A DNA stretch of 64,000 nucleotides from Hylemonella sp. (GCA_030680575.1 JAUXVI010000013.1:1-64000); one strand, 5' to 3'. Shown: positions 6,583-17,744, counted from the first letter of the stretch. Numbers and translations are program-made. Notes: generated by a model not told the origin, from the letters alone.

Positions 6583-9567
6583 TCAGGCCGGCAGCGTGAG
6601 GGCGTCGATCGGGGCCGGCCGCCCGAACAGGTAACCCTGGAACATGGTGCAACCGTTGTCCAGCAGGAACTGGCGCTGGCCTTCAGTCTCCACCCCCTCG
6701 GCCACCGCCACCAGGTCCATGCTGTGCGCCAGCGCCAGGATGGTGCGCACGATGGCCGCATCGTTGGCATCCTCCAGCACATCGCGCACAAAGGTCTGAT
6801 CGATCTTGAGCTGGTCCAGCGGCAGACGCTTGAGGTAGGCCAGCGAGGAATAACCGGTGCCGAAGTCGTCGAGCGCAAAACGCACACCGGCCTCCCGTAG
6901 CGCGTCCATCTTGTGGATGGCATCCTCCACATCGGACAGCAGCACACTCTCGGTCAGCTCCAGCTTCAGGTATTGCGGGTCAGCACCACTGTCGTGCAGT
7001 ACCGCCAGCACCTGCGCCACAAAATCGCTGCGCCGGAACTGGCGCGCACTGACGTTGACCGACAAGGTCAGCCCCCGTGTGGCCGCTTGCGCACGCCAGA
7101 CCACCAGTTGCTGGCAAGCGGTCTGCAGCACCCATTGGCCGATCGGCAGGATCAACCCGGTCTGCTCGGCCAGGTCGATGAACTCACCCGGCCCCACCAC
7201 GCCGCGCTGCGGGTGCTGCCAGCGCACCAGCGCCTCAAAACCGGTGGTGCGTCCCTGCACATCGACCACCGGCTGGTAATACAGCCGCAACTCCTGGCGC
7301 TGCAGCCCCTGGCGCAGATCGGCATCGAGCAGGGCACGCGCCATCACAGCCGCCTGCATCTCGGGGTCGTAGAAACGCAGCGTGTTGCGCCCGGCCGCCT
7401 TGGCCTGGTACATGGCCACGTCGGCGCGTTTGAGCAGTTCGTCGGCACCCGGTTCGCTGCCGGAAAACAGTGTGATGCCGATGCTGGGCGTGCTGCTGTG
7501 CTGTTTGCCCATCAGTTCGTAGGGCTGGTTCAGCGCAGCCAGAATCTTCTCGGCCACGATCTCGACCTGGCTGGCCGCCTCGCTGGACTCCTCGCTCAGG
7601 CCTTCGAGCATCACCACGAATTCGTCGCCGCCAAAACGCGCGGCGGTGTCGCCCTCACGGATGCACTTCACCAGACGTGTGGCCACCTGTTCCAGCAGTT
7701 GGTCACCGACGTCGTGCCCCAGCGAGTCGTTAAGGTCCTTGAAATTGTCCAGGTCGATGAACAACAGCGCGCAATGGTGGTGGCTGCGTGCGCTGATGGC
7801 CATGGTCTGCATCAGGCGATCCATCAGCAGACGCCGGTTGGGCAGCCCCGTCAACGTGTCGTAGAAGGCCAGGCGCTGGGTTTCGTCTTCGGCGCGTTTG
7901 CGCTTGCTGATGTCGCGCCCGATGCCGCGATAACCGCGAAAACGCCCCTGGGCGTCGAACATCGGGATGCCGCTGATGGAAATCCAGTACGGCTGCCCAT
8001 CCGGGTCCAGCCGCTGCAGCTCCAGATCCTTGAACTGCTCATGCGCCTCCAGCACCCGGCGGTGCGCCGCCCAGTCCTCCTCGGACATGTTCACGGCCCC
8101 GATGTCCCAACGCGTCCTGCCGATGCTGGCCTGCGCCGTGGTGGTCGACTTGCCCAGACGGTAGCCATCAAAACGGGTGAAGCGGAACTGCTCATCGATC
8201 TCCCAGTACCAGTCGGAAGACAGGTCGGTCAGGCTGCGAAAGCGTGCCTCGCTTTCCTGCAGGCGCACTTCCGTCATCTTGCGCTCGGTGATGTCGGTGA
8301 TGGCGCCATAGGTCATGAGGTTTCCGCCGCCCTCAAGGTAGACGACTGCGTTGCCCAGCAACCAGCGCACACTGCCATCCTCGTGACAGACTCGGAATTC
8401 ATGGTGCCAATTGGCGCCATCAAAAGCCGCCGCGCTCATGGACGCCTTGAGTGCGGGCAGATCTTCCGGATGCACGTTCGTCAACAGGAAGGAGGACCCC
8501 TGGCGGGCTTGTTCCGGCAAGACACTGAATATCTTGAAGACGGCGTCGCTGGCAAACGGAAAACTGGTGCGGCCGTCAGGGCCCCTCTGCATCTGGAACA
8601 CCATGTTCGGGATCCGGCTGGTGATCTTCTGGATGAAGTCCAGCCGCTCCTGCAGCGCCTGCGCTGCCAGGTGCTCGTGGGTCACGTCCTGCAACACGCC
8701 GAAATCGGTGCTGCTGCCGTCGCGCCGGAACTGTCGATGCATGCGCGAGCGCAGCCAATGCACCCCGCCATCCGGGTGGCACCAGCGGTATTCGAGCACC
8801 GAACCATCCATGCGCTGGCGTGCCGCCACGAAGGCGGGCAGGTCATCCGGGTGGATAAAGCTGCGCGACTCCTGGCTGCTCATGTCCGGGCCGCGGGCCA
8901 TGCCAGCCAGCTTGAGCAGGCCGTCGGACCAGTGGATGGTCTTGCCATCCGGACTGGCCGTCCAGTGCCCCACACGGGCCAGTCGTTCGGTGAATTCGTA
9001 GAGTTCCAGCTGGGCGTTGAGCTGTTCGTTGGCCCGCTCCAGCGCCATTTCACCGGCACGCAGTGCCTCCTCGGCCATGCGCTCGGCCGTGATGTCCTTC
9101 ACGCGCATGAGGATCAGCTTTTCGCCGAACACCTCGATCACCGAGCCGTTGAGCCGGACCAGGCAAGGCGAGCCATCCTTCAGGAAGACCGTGGCCTCCA
9201 GGCCGCGCAGCCTGCCCTGGGCAAGCAGCGGCGTCAGCGCCTGCTGGCGGGTTTGCGCATCCATCCAGTGACGCAGCTCGACCACGGTATGGCCGATCGC
9301 TTCATCACGTGCATAACCGGTCAGGTTCAGCCACTCCTGGTTGACGTCGACCAGCAAACCATCCGACAGCCGCGACAACACCAGCGCCTCCGGGCTTTCC
9401 TGGAAGGCGGTGGCAAACAGCCGCTCGGAACGCAGACGCCCCTCGATCTCGGCGATGTCCTGGATCGCGGCCTCTTCGCCCTGGCCCAGGTTCAGCATGC
9501 GCAGCTGCGCTACGTCCAGCGCCGCGCGCAGACGTCTGATCTCTTCCATATCGGCGTCAGATTGCAT
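6583..9567 (-). CDS. Multi-PAS GGDEF-EAL c-di-GMP enzyme (cytosolic)
   Basis: A 994-residue protein without an obvious membrane segment. An N-terminal coiled-coil-like region is followed by four PAS-type sensory domains (roughly residues 50-170, 190-310, 315-430, 440-560), a GGDEF domain and a C-terminal EAL domain. GGDEF is intact (RFGGDEFVVML) with the allosteric RxxD site (REGD) five residues before it. EAL is intact (FEALVRWQHP, LELTES, DDFGTGYSSLAYL, KIDQTFV). Synthesis and hydrolysis of c-di-GMP are both possible; the net direction cannot be told. It closely resembles the gene just upstream, a tandem paralogue. Confidence 0.93.
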   Translation of the reverse strand: MQSDADMEEIRRLRAALDVAQLRMLNLGQGEEAAIQDIAEIEGRLRSERLFATAFQESPEALVLSRLSDGLLVDVNQEWLNLTGYARDEAIGHTVVELRHWMDAQTRQQALTPLLAQGRLRGLEATVFLKDGSPCLVRLNGSVIEVFGEKLILMRVKDITAERMAEEALRAGEMALERANEQLNAQLELYEFTERLARVGHWTASPDGKTIHWSDGLLKLAGMARGPDMSSQESRSFIHPDDLPAFVAARQRMDGSVLEYRWCHPDGGVHWLRSRMHRQFRRDGSSTDFGVLQDVTHEHLAAQALQERLDFIQKITSRIPNMVFQMQRGPDGRTSFPFASDAVFKIFSVLPEQARQGSSFLLTNVHPEDLPALKASMSAAAFDGANWHHEFRVCHEDGSVRWLLGNAVVYLEGGGNLMTYGAITDITERKMTEVRLQESEARFRSLTDLSSDWYWEIDEQFRFTRFDGYRLGKSTTTAQASIGRTRWDIGAVNMSEEDWAAHRRVLEAHEQFKDLELQRLDPDGQPYWISISGIPMFDAQGRFRGYRGIGRDISKRKRAEDETQRLAFYDTLTGLPNRRLLMDRLMQTMAISARSHHHCALLFIDLDNFKDLNDSLGHDVGDQLLEQVATRLVKCIREGDTAARFGGDEFVVMLEGLSEESSEAASQVEIVAEKILAALNQPYELMGKQHSSTPSIGITLFSGSEPGADELLKRADVAMYQAKAAGRNTLRFYDPEMQAAVMARALLDADLRQGLQRQELRLYYQPVVDVQGRTTGFEALVRWQHPQRGVVGPGEFIDLAEQTGLILPIGQWVLQTACQQLVVWRAQAATRGLTLSVNVSARQFRRSDFVAQVLAVLHDSGADPQYLKLELTESVLLSDVEDAIHKMDALREAGVRFALDDFGTGYSSLAYLKRLPLDQLKIDQTFVRDVLEDANDAAIVRTILALAHSMDLVAVAEGVETEGQRQFLLDNGCTMFQGYLFGRPAPIDALTLPA

Positions 9568-9655
9568 GTGTGTTCAAGGATGACCCAAGACGCGCGTCTC
9601 GGCAAGTGGTATCACCCCCTGTTGAGAGGCATGGTATCCCATGCCTTGCCACACT

Positions 9656-12600
9656 TTAGCCAATCTGCTCGGCAGGCACCAGCGTGAGCTCATGAATGGG
9701 TGACGGGCGACCGAACAGGTAACCCTGGAACGCCCAGCAGCCGTTGTCCAGCAGGAACTGGTGCTGCCCTTCGGTCTCCACGCCCTCGGCCACCGCCATC
9801 AGGTCCATGCTGCGCGCCAGCGCCAGGATGGTGCGCACGATGGCCGCGTCATTGGGGTCGGTCAGCACATCGCGCACGAAGGACTGGTCGATCTTGAGCT
9901 GGTCCAGCGGCAGCCGCTTGAGGTAGGCGAGCGACGAGTAGCCGGTACCGAAGTCGTCGAGCGAGAAACCGACACCGATGGAGCGCAGTTCGCGCATCTT
10001 GCGCACGGCATCCTCCACATCGGACAGCAGCATGCTCTCGGTCAATTCCAGCTTGAGACGATAGGGGTTGGCACCGCTCGTGCGCAACAGCTCAAGCACC
10101 TGCTGCGCAAAGTCGCTCTGGCGGAACTGGCGCGCACTGACGTTCACCGCCACACTCAGGTCGCGCGTGGCCGCATCGACCGACCAGGCCACCAGTTGCT
10201 GGCAGGCCGCCTGCAGCACCCACTGGCCGAGCGGAATGATCAGGCCGGTCTTTTCGGCCAGGTCGATGAACTCGCCCGGCAGGATCAGGCCGCGCTCGGG
10301 ATGCTGCCAGCGCACCAACGCCTCCACGCCGATGGTGGTGCCGTTTTCGTCGATCACCGGCTGGTAATACAGGCGCAGCTCCTGCCGCTGCAGGCCCTGG
10401 CGCAGGTCGTCTTCCAGCGCCGCCCGGGCCGAGGCCGCGGCCTGCATGCCGGGGTCGAAAAAGCGCAAGGCATTGCGCCCCGCCGCCTTGGCCTGGTACA
10501 TGGCCAGGTCGGCACGCTTGAGCAGCTCGTCCACGCTTTGCAGCTGGTCATGGAACAGGGCAATGCCGATACTGGGCGTGCTGTGGTGGAAATGGCCCAG
10601 CAGCTCGAAGGGCTGGTTGATGGTGGCCAGGATCTTCTTGGCCGCGGCTTCGGCCTGGAAGGCCCCCTCGCCGGCGTAAGGGCTGAGCTCTTCGAGCATG
10701 ACCACGAACTCGTCGCCGCCCAACCGGGCCACCGTGTCGATCTCGCGCACGCATTCACGCAGGCGCTCCGCCACCTGGCGCAGCAACAGGTCACCGACAT
10801 CATGGCCCTTGGTGTCGTTGAGGTCCTTGAAGTTGTCCAGGTCGATGAAAATCAGCGCGCCGTGGCGACGGCTGCGCGCCACCGTGGCCAGCGCCTTGGT
10901 CAAGCGGTCGGTCAGCATGCGCCGGTTGGGCAACCCGGTCAGGGCATCGAAGAAGGCCAGCTGCTCGATGCGCTGCTCCACCTGCTTGCGCTGCGAGATG
11001 TTGCGCCCGACACCGCGGTAACCCAGAAACTTGCCCTTGTCGTCAAAGATCGGCGCGCCACTGACCGAGATCCAGACGCTGGCGCCATCCGGCCCGACCC
11101 GTTCCAGCTCCAGGTCGCGAAACACCTCACGCGCGCGCAACACCTCGCGGTGCGCCTCCCAGGTCGCCTCGTTCATGTTGAGGGCCGGAATGTCCCAGCG
11201 TGTGCGGCCAATGTCGTCGAACCGCGCCAGCCCGGTGCTGGCCTCCAGATTGCCGTCGATGCGGGTGAAGCGGAACTGTTCGTCGATCTCCCAATACCAG
11301 TCGGAGGACAGCTCGGTCAGGCTGCGGAAGCGCTGTTCACTCTCGCGCATGCCCTCCTCCACCCGCTTGCGCTCGGTGATGTCCATGTGCGTGCCGACCA
11401 TGCGCATCGGCATGCCGGCTTCGTCACGCTCGACCACGCGCCCGCGCGCCAGAATCCAGACCCAGTGCCCGTGCTTGTGGCGCAGGCGGTGCTCGGACTC
11501 GAAGAACTGCGTCTCGCCGCGGATGTGCTCGCCCAGCGCATCGGTGGTCGCCGTCAGGTCATCCGGATGCAGCATCTCCTGCCACATCGCGCCGCTCGGA
11601 TCGATCTCGCCGGCTTCGTAGCCCAGCATCTGGCTCCAACGCGCGTTGTAGGTACGCACATTGGTGACGAAGTTGCGGTCCCACAAACCGAGCGCGGCGC
11701 CGCTCAAGGCCAGCTCCAGGCGCTCGGCATTGGCGCGCCGTTCTTTGTCCTGCGCAATGGCGTCCTGCTCGCGCACCCGGCGCTGACGCTGGAACAGGTG
11801 CAGGCCCAGCATGGACACCACGGCCAGCACCACATACAGCAACAGCGACAGCCACATGCGCTGGAACCAGGGCAGGTAGACGGCCGACACATCGCGGCTG
11901 ACCTGGACCACCAGCGGCTTGTCAACCGGGAAACGGGCCGGCTGGATCGTGCGCAAGGCCATCAGGCTGTCAGCGGCGCTCTCCTCGGTACGGCCGCGGT
12001 AGAAGTTGCTGGTCACGCCGCTTTTCTGATGCTGCTCGAACAGCGCGTCGTGCCGGCCCAGTTCGATGACGTCGAGCTGCTGCACGCCCCGGCCCACCTG
12101 CAGAAACTGCTGCCCGCTTTGCGTCAGCAGGGCCGAACGCATGTCGGCGGCATAAAGGATGGAGCGCATCACCACGCCGAAAAAATCCGGATCGAGCTTG
12201 GCATACACCAGGCCGGCAAAACCGCCGTCGGCATCCAGCACCACCCGCCCCACCAGCAGGCTGGTCACACCGCGCGCGCCGACATAAGGCTCTGAAATGT
12301 AAAACCGCTGCGGATCCGGCCGGGCCTGCGGCGTCTTGAAGAACTCGCGTTCGCTGCGATCGGCGCCAACCAGCGTATCCATGCTGTTGGCCACGATGAT
12401 GCCGTTGCGGTCCACGATGCTCATGAAGCGCACGCCGGGCATGGCCTCGGTCAGGGCATGGAGCCGGCGGGCCGCGCGTGCATGGAATTCCGCCCCCTTC
12501 CAGAGCGGAAATTCATCGCGCACCCCCAACAAGGCGTTGTTCACGCCGCCCAACAACTGCTCCAGATATTCGTCCACCACCCGGGCCTGCACCTGGAGGC

Positions 12601-12748
12601 GATCACGCTCGGTATGGCTGGTGTTTCTGAAGTCATGCCAGAGCATGAGTCCCAGCAGGGCGGCGGCCACGAGAAAGACCAAGCCCAACGCCAGCCACTC
12701 GCGGTGCCTGCGTCGTTTCCTGGTGAAGGTCGCTTGTTCCTTGTTCAT
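9656..12748 (-). CDS. Membrane sensor GGDEF-EAL c-di-GMP enzyme
   Basis: A 1030-residue protein starting MNKEQATF at the ATG at 12748; an upstream in-frame start would only extend it. A membrane segment at ~18-38, a periplasmic sensor of ~255 residues (with FMSIVDRNGIIVANS, a CACHE-type feature), and a second membrane segment near 292-313 precede two PAS domains, GGDEF and EAL. GGDEF (RLGGDEFVVML), its RxxD site (REID), EAL (VEALVRWQHP) and DDFGTGYSSLAYL are intact. The PAS-GGDEF-EAL half is very similar to the downstream gene, pointing to a tandem duplication with different sensors. It probably responds to an extracellular small molecule. Confidence 0.93.
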   Translation of the reverse strand: MNKEQATFTRKRRRHREWLALGLVFLVAAALLGLMLWHDFRNTSHTERDRLQVQARVVDEYLEQLLGGVNNALLGVRDEFPLWKGAEFHARAARRLHALTEAMPGVRFMSIVDRNGIIVANSMDTLVGADRSEREFFKTPQARPDPQRFYISEPYVGARGVTSLLVGRVVLDADGGFAGLVYAKLDPDFFGVVMRSILYAADMRSALLTQSGQQFLQVGRGVQQLDVIELGRHDALFEQHQKSGVTSNFYRGRTEESAADSLMALRTIQPARFPVDKPLVVQVSRDVSAVYLPWFQRMWLSLLLYVVLAVVSMLGLHLFQRQRRVREQDAIAQDKERRANAERLELALSGAALGLWDRNFVTNVRTYNARWSQMLGYEAGEIDPSGAMWQEMLHPDDLTATTDALGEHIRGETQFFESEHRLRHKHGHWVWILARGRVVERDEAGMPMRMVGTHMDITERKRVEEGMRESEQRFRSLTELSSDWYWEIDEQFRFTRIDGNLEASTGLARFDDIGRTRWDIPALNMNEATWEAHREVLRAREVFRDLELERVGPDGASVWISVSGAPIFDDKGKFLGYRGVGRNISQRKQVEQRIEQLAFFDALTGLPNRRMLTDRLTKALATVARSRRHGALIFIDLDNFKDLNDTKGHDVGDLLLRQVAERLRECVREIDTVARLGGDEFVVMLEELSPYAGEGAFQAEAAAKKILATINQPFELLGHFHHSTPSIGIALFHDQLQSVDELLKRADLAMYQAKAAGRNALRFFDPGMQAAASARAALEDDLRQGLQRQELRLYYQPVIDENGTTIGVEALVRWQHPERGLILPGEFIDLAEKTGLIIPLGQWVLQAACQQLVAWSVDAATRDLSVAVNVSARQFRQSDFAQQVLELLRTSGANPYRLKLELTESMLLSDVEDAVRKMRELRSIGVGFSLDDFGTGYSSLAYLKRLPLDQLKIDQSFVRDVLTDPNDAAIVRTILALARSMDLMAVAEGVETEGQHQFLLDNGCWAFQGYLFGRPSPIHELTLVPAEQIG

Positions 12749-12879
12749 TCTTGGCTGCGCGCATCCTACCCCATGCACACCCGCTGTCGAGCGAGTTCGC
12801 CCCCCGGAGTTGTCCCGATGCGACAAGAGCGAACTGATACAGTCAATCCCCTGTCAAGAATTGCACACCAGGCACCACT

Positions 12880-15483
12880 TTGGATACCCCGACCCCCATG
12901 ATGCAGCAGTACCTGGCCATCAAGGCCGGGTACCCCCAGACACTGGTGTTCTACCGCATGGGCGACTTCTACGAGCTGTTCTACGAAGACGCCGAACGCG
13001 CCGCCCGCCTGCTCGACATCACACTCACCCAGCGCGGCCAGTCCGCCGGCAAGCCGGTCATCATGGCCGGTGTCCCCTTCCATTCGGTCGAAACCTACCT
13101 GGCCCGCCTCATCAAGCTGGGCGAATCGGTCGCCATCTGCGAACAGGTGGGCGAAGTTGGTGCATCCAAGGGGCCGGTGGAGCGCAAAGTCGTGCGCGTG
13201 GTCACCCCTGGCACGCTGACCGACAGCGCGCTGTTGAGCGACAAGTCCGAAGCCTTCCTGCTGTCGGTGCACCAGGGCCCGCGCCACGGCTGCGGCCTGG
13301 CCTGGCTCAGCGTCACGCAAGGCGAGGTGTTCCTGGCCGAATGCAGCCCCGACGCGCTGGAGGAATGGATCGCCCGCATCGCGCCGGGCGAGTTGATCTA
13401 CAGCGCCGGCGTCACACCGGCTTTCGAGCAGCGCCTGCAGGCCCTGCGCCAGTCCAGCGCTGTCTCCCTGAGCCTGCGCCCGGAATGGCAGTTCGACGCT
13501 GCCCTGGGGCAGGCCAAGCTGCTGGAACTGCTGGGCGCCGCCAGCCTGGCTTCCTGGAGCGCCGACGACCTGCCCCTGGCCCATGCTGCCGCCGCCGCGC
13601 TCTTGGGTTATGCCGAGCACACCCAGGGCCGGGCCTTGACGCATGTACACAGCGTGCGCGTGCAGCGCAACGACGAGCTCATCGACCTGCCGCAGACCAC
13701 GCGGCGCAACCTGGAGCTGGTGCAGACCTTGCGCGGCGAAGACGCGCCCACCCTGTTCTCGCTGCTCGACACCTGCATGACCGGCATGGGCAGCCGCCTG
13801 TTGAAGCACTGGCTGCTGGCGCCGCAGCGCGACCGCGAGCCGGCCAAAGCGCGGCTGGAGGCCATCACCGCACTGCGCACGGGCCCCTGGCAGAAGCTGC
13901 GCGCGCAACTCAAGGGCTGCAGCGATGTGGAACGCATCACCGCGCGCATCGCGCTGCGCCAGGTGCGCCCGCGCGAACTGGTGGCCCTGCAGCAGACGCT
14001 ACAAAAAACAGAGCTGCTGGCGCCCGTTCTACAAGGTCAGACGGCACTTTTGGCCCAGATTTCCCAGCACCTGATGCCGCCGGCCGGCTGCGCCGAGCTG
14101 CTGGCACGCGCCATCCTGGAAGAACCGGCCGCGCTGGTGCGCGACGGCGGCGTGATGGCCAACGGCTTCGACGCCGAACTCGACGAGCTGCGCGCCATCC
14201 AGACCAACTGCGACGGCTTCCTGCTCGACCTGGAAACCCGTGAACGCGCCCGCACCGGCATCGCCAACCTGCGCGTGCAGTTCAACAAGGTGCATGGCTT
14301 TTACATCGAGGTCACGCAGGGTCAGATCGACAAAGTGCCGGACGACTACCGCCGCCGCCAGACCCTGAAGAACGCCGAGCGCTTCATCACGCCCGAGCTG
14401 AAGGCCTTTGAAGACAAGGCGCTGAGTGCGCAAGAGCGCGCGCTGGCGCGCGAGAAGTGGCTGTACGAACAGCTGCTCGATGCGCTGCAGCCGCATGTGC
14501 CGGCGCTCACCCGCACGGCGCGCGCCCTGGCCGCGCTCGACGTGCTGTGTACCCTGGCCGAGCGCTCGCTCACGCTGGAGTGGAACGCACCGCAGTTCGC
14601 CATGGAACCCTGCATCGACATCGTGCAGGGCCGCCACCCGGTGGTGCAGGCGCGGCTGGCCGAAATCAGCGGGCAGGCAGGGCCCTCCGGTAGCCGCGCC
14701 TTCATCGCCAACGACACACGCTTGGGTGTGAAGCAGCGCATGCAGATCATCACCGGCCCCAACATGGGCGGTAAATCGACCTACATGCGCCAGGTCGCGC
14801 TCATCGTGCTGCTGGCCTCCATCGGCTCCTACGTCCCGGCCGCCAGCTGCCGCCTCGGCCCGATCGACGCCATCTACACCCGCATCGGCGCTGCCGACGA
14901 CCTGGCCAACGCGCAGTCCACCTTCATGCTGGAGATGACCGAAGCGGCGCAGATCCTGCACGCCGCCAGCCCCAACTCGCTGGTGCTGATGGACGAGATT
15001 GGCCGCGGCACCTCCACCTTCGACGGCCTGGCGCTGGCCGGCGCCATTGCCACGCAATTGCACGACAAGACGCAGGCCTTCACGCTGTTTGCCACCCATT
15101 ACTTCGAGCTCACCGAGTTCCCGGCCCGGCACCATGCTGCCGTCAACGTGCACGTGAGCGCCACCGAGTCGGGCCACGACATCGTGTTCCTGCACGAGAT
15201 CCAGAGTGGCCCGGCCAGCCGCAGCTACGGCATCCAGGTTGCACGCCTGGCCGGCATGCCGGCGGCCGTGGTCAACCATGCGCGGCATGCGCTGGAGCAC
15301 CTGGAGGCCAATGCCTCGGAGTCGCAGGCGCAAGTGGACCTGTTTGCCCCGCCGCCAGCGGCGGCCGTGAGCACCCCCAGTGCCGTGGAGGCACGGCTGG
15401 CCGAGATCGACCCCGACGCCCTGAGCCCGCGCGAAGCACTGGACGCGCTGTACGTCCTGAAGAAACTGGGAGATAAAAAATGA
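12880..15483 (+). CDS. mutS: DNA mismatch repair protein MutS
   Basis: An 867-residue mismatch-binding ATPase. The mismatch-reading [11 protein letters not shown] (Phe-x-Glu wedge) lies near residue 24. Connector, lever and clamp domains follow, then the ATPase with Walker [15 protein letters not shown], Walker [16 protein letters not shown] and the ATHYFELTE switch. The C-terminal tail has the beta-clamp/dimer region. No ATG precedes the wedge by a normal distance except 12898, so either TTG at 12880 (MDTPTPMM) or that ATG is the start; I prefer TTG by length. Residues ~374-391 coincide with a copy of the dispersed repeat. The gene overlaps the next by four bases (ATGA). Confidence 0.95.
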   Translation: MDTPTPMMQQYLAIKAGYPQTLVFYRMGDFYELFYEDAERAARLLDITLTQRGQSAGKPVIMAGVPFHSVETYLARLIKLGESVAICEQVGEVGASKGPVERKVVRVVTPGTLTDSALLSDKSEAFLLSVHQGPRHGCGLAWLSVTQGEVFLAECSPDALEEWIARIAPGELIYSAGVTPAFEQRLQALRQSSAVSLSLRPEWQFDAALGQAKLLELLGAASLASWSADDLPLAHAAAAALLGYAEHTQGRALTHVHSVRVQRNDELIDLPQTTRRNLELVQTLRGEDAPTLFSLLDTCMTGMGSRLLKHWLLAPQRDREPAKARLEAITALRTGPWQKLRAQLKGCSDVERITARIALRQVRPRELVALQQTLQKTELLAPVLQGQTALLAQISQHLMPPAGCAELLARAILEEPAALVRDGGVMANGFDAELDELRAIQTNCDGFLLDLETRERARTGIANLRVQFNKVHGFYIEVTQGQIDKVPDDYRRRQTLKNAERFITPELKAFEDKALSAQERALAREKWLYEQLLDALQPHVPALTRTARALAALDVLCTLAERSLTLEWNAPQFAMEPCIDIVQGRHPVVQARLAEISGQAGPSGSRAFIANDTRLGVKQRMQIITGPNMGGKSTYMRQVALIVLLASIGSYVPAASCRLGPIDAIYTRIGAADDLANAQSTFMLEMTEAAQILHAASPNSLVLMDEIGRGTSTFDGLALAGAIATQLHDKTQAFTLFATHYFELTEFPARHHAAVNVHVSATESGHDIVFLHEIQSGPASRSYGIQVARLAGMPAAVVNHARHALEHLEANASESQAQVDLFAPPPAAAVSTPSAVEARLAEIDPDALSPREALDALYVLKKLGDKK
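13998..14051 (+). repeat. Dispersed 56-bp repeat, copy 2 (inside mutS), weaker match
   Basis: GCT-N11-AGC-N5-GCGC is present with CAAGG at the expected distance, but the right half is diverged. It is sense-oriented in mutS and encodes [15 protein letters not shown] in a helical lever/linker region. Confidence 0.5.
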
Positions 15484-16322
15484 ACAGCCACCTGCCCACC
15501 ATCATCTTCTCGCACGGCAACAGCTTTCCGGCCAGCACCTACCGCATGCTGTTTGCCGAGTTGCGCCGGCGCGGCTTCAAGGTCAAGGCGGTGGACAAGT
15601 TCGGCCACGACGAACGCTACCCGGTCACCAGCAACTGGCCGCATCTGGTGCAGCAGCTGGCCGATTTCGCGGCTGAACACCAGCAAAAAACCGGCGAGGA
15701 GGTCTTTCTGGTTGGCCACTCGCTCGGCGGCTTCCTGAGCCTGATGGCGGCCGCGCGCCACCCGGACCTGGCCAATGCGGTGCTGCTGATCGACTCCCCC
15801 ATCCTGGGTGGCTGGCGTGCCACCGGCGTCAGCGTGGCCAAGACCACGCAGATCATCGGCGCCGTCTCACCCGGTGCCGTGAGCCGCCAGCGACGCAACA
15901 GCTGGCCCGACATCGACACCGCCTTCGAACACTTCCGCCACAAGAAAGCCTTTGCCCACTGGGATGCGCAGGTGCTGCGCGACTACGTGGAGCACAGCAT
16001 GCACGACGAGGACGGCAAACGCGTGTTGAGTTTTGACCGCGACGTGGAAACCGCGATCTACAACACCATCCCCGACAACCTGGACAAACTCCTCAAGCGC
16101 CACCCGCTCAAGTGCCCGGTGGCGTTCATCGGTGGACGGCATTCGGTGGAGATGAAGCAGGTCGGCATGGGCATGACCGAGAAGGTCACCAAAGGCCGCA
16201 TCATGATGCTCGACGGCTCGCACCTGTTCCCCATGGAGCAGCCCGTGGCCACCGCTGCCGCGATTGAGGCCTCGCTGCTGAACCTGCACCGGGTGCGCGA
16301 GCTCAAGAGCAACGGGCACTGA
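15480..16322 (+). CDS. Alpha/beta hydrolase
   Basis: A 280-residue serine hydrolase-like protein. The N-terminal [15 protein letters not shown] supplies the oxyanion region. The nucleophile elbow is GHSLGG (~residue 80), and the C-terminal [11 protein letters not shown] supplies the catalytic His. The acidic member is probably in the strand region near residue 215. The start ATG overlaps the mutS stop as ATGA, so it is co-transcribed with mutS; this hydrolase next to mutS is not part of mismatch repair as far as known. Substrate unknown. Confidence 0.85.
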   Translation: MNSHLPTIIFSHGNSFPASTYRMLFAELRRRGFKVKAVDKFGHDERYPVTSNWPHLVQQLADFAAEHQQKTGEEVFLVGHSLGGFLSLMAAARHPDLANAVLLIDSPILGGWRATGVSVAKTTQIIGAVSPGAVSRQRRNSWPDIDTAFEHFRHKKAFAHWDAQVLRDYVEHSMHDEDGKRVLSFDRDVETAIYNTIPDNLDKLLKRHPLKCPVAFIGGRHSVEMKQVGMGMTEKVTKGRIMMLDGSHLFPMEQPVATAAAIEASLLNLHRVRELKSNGH

Positions 16323-16367
16323 ATCCCGTCGGCCATCATTATTTTCTAGTCAATCCATTTTTCAGCC

Positions 16368-16625
16368 ATGGCAACCCACAACCAACTGGTCAAAGAGCAA
16401 CTCCAGCACATGCTTTTCGGTTCATTGCTTTTTGTGTGTCTGGCCTCGATTGCCGTCGCTTTGGACATCGGGGCGGACAGCATCGTCAAGCTTGGCGGCG
16501 TGAGCCACTTCACCTACCTGGCGATCGAAATCATGGCCCATGCCCTGCTGGTGCTTGATCTGGGTCTTTTCATCCTGTACCTCTACAAATCCAGCATCAC
16601 CCTGGTGAAAGAAATTTTCAGCTGA
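16368..16625 (+). CDS. Small two-helix membrane protein
   Basis: An 85-residue protein of unknown family. Two hydrophobic helices are clear: ~16-34 (LFGSLLFVCLASIAVAL) and ~50-72 (AIEIMAHALLVLDLGLFILYLY). Both termini are probably cytoplasmic. It ends 46 bases before a strong intrinsic terminator shared with uppP. No function is assigned. Confidence 0.65.
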   Translation: MATHNQLVKEQLQHMLFGSLLFVCLASIAVALDIGADSIVKLGGVSHFTYLAIEIMAHALLVLDLGLFILYLYKSSITLVKEIFS

Positions 16626-16671
16626 CAGGGAATCCACGCGGCGTCTTGCCAGCCACCACTTTTCCAGCCAC

Positions 16672-16699
16672 AAAAAAGGCCGCATGCAGCGGCCTTTTT
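16672..16699. terminator. Bidirectional intrinsic terminator
   Basis: GGCCGC and GCGGCC form a 6-base stem with loop ATGCA, preceded by six A and followed by five T. It lies between the converging 85-residue membrane gene and uppP and can work for both strands. Confidence 0.85.
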
Positions 16700-16718
16700 C
16701 TTGCGTGAAACCAGGGCC

Positions 16719-17552
16719 TCAGGCCGTCCACTGCACCGCCCCCGTCCAAGCTGTGGCCAGCACCACGATGCCGAACACGATGCGGTACCAGGCAAAACCA
16801 TTGAAGTTGTGCGTGGAGATGAAACGCAACAACCAGCGCACGCACAACCAAGCGCTGATGAAGGAAAACAGCAAACCGACGCCGAACATCGGCAGGTCCG
16901 CCATGGACAGCAGCGCGCGCTCTTTGTACAGGCTGTAGGCGCCGGCGCCAATCAGCGTCGGGATCGCCAGGTAAAAAGAGAAATCGGTCGCAGCCTTGCG
17001 CGACAGGCCCAGCAACATGCCGCCAATGATGGTGGCGCCGCTGCGGCTGGTGCCAGGCACCATGGCCAGGCATTGCACCAGCCCCACCTTCAGGGCGTCT
17101 TTCCAGTCCATGTCATCCACGTCCTGGATGCGCGGCGCGGTAGCGGCATTGGCCTGACGCTTCTCGGCCCACAGAATGATGAAGCCGCCGATGATGAAGG
17201 TGCTGGCCACCACCACCGGCGTGAACAGGTGCGCCTTGATCGCCTTGCCGAACAACAGGCCCAGCAGCACCGCCGGCACAAAGGCAATCAGCACGTTGAG
17301 CGCAAACTGTTGCGCCTGCTTCTGCGTCGGCAGCGCCACCACCGTGTCGCGGATCTTCTGCCAGTAGACCAGGATCACCGCCAGGATGGCGCCGGTCTGG
17401 ATCGCAATGTCGAACACCTTGGCCTTGTCGTCATCGAAGCCCAAGAGCGAGCCGGCCAGGATCAGGTGCCCGGTGCTAGAAATCGGCAGGAACTCGGTCA
17501 GGCCCTCGACCACGCCCATGATGGCGGCCTTGATCAGCAGCGAAAAATCCAC
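16719..17552 (-). CDS. uppP: Undecaprenyl-diphosphate phosphatase
   Basis: A 277-residue integral membrane protein that dephosphorylates undecaprenyl diphosphate, recycling the lipid carrier for peptidoglycan and conferring bacitracin tolerance. The two catalytic motifs are present: [16 protein letters not shown] near the N-terminus and [11 protein letters not shown] in the middle; about eight hydrophobic helices are seen. An AAGGAG site ends five bases before a GTG at 17552, which I take as start; the GTG two codons upstream overlaps that ribosome site. Monocistronic by context. Confidence 0.95.
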   Translation of the reverse strand: MDFSLLIKAAIMGVVEGLTEFLPISSTGHLILAGSLLGFDDDKAKVFDIAIQTGAILAVILVYWQKIRDTVVALPTQKQAQQFALNVLIAFVPAVLLGLLFGKAIKAHLFTPVVVASTFIIGGFIILWAEKRQANAATAPRIQDVDDMDWKDALKVGLVQCLAMVPGTSRSGATIIGGMLLGLSRKAATDFSFYLAIPTLIGAGAYSLYKERALLSMADLPMFGVGLLFSFISAWLCVRWLLRFISTHNFNGFAWYRIVFGIVVLATAWTGAVQWTA

Positions 17553-17744
17553 GAACACTCCTTGAAAGACCAGCGATTATCGTCTGGCACCGTCGTACGC
17601 GGCGGCAGCTGACACAACGGCAATCCCATTTACCGTCCGTTAACGAGCCGTTAGCCTTCGCGCTCTATCATGTGTCGACCCTGGTCTTCCGGCTCGGCGC
17701 ATGCAGAACCAGACAGATACGGGACTCAACAGCAAGGACGATCG

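Noticed and set aside
6913-9687. A 924-codon open frame antisense to the GGDEF-EAL gene
   Set aside because: Long antisense frames are expected opposite GC-rich genes; it has no family features, while the sense strand encodes clear domains.
12336-14243. A 635-codon plus-strand frame across the end of the sensor gene and mutS
   Set aside because: Arg/Ala/Pro-rich shadow of the real genes with no motif or ribosome site.
16331-16365. AT-rich gap before the small membrane gene as another repeat copy
   Set aside because: It lacks the AGC and GCGC core at the required spacing.
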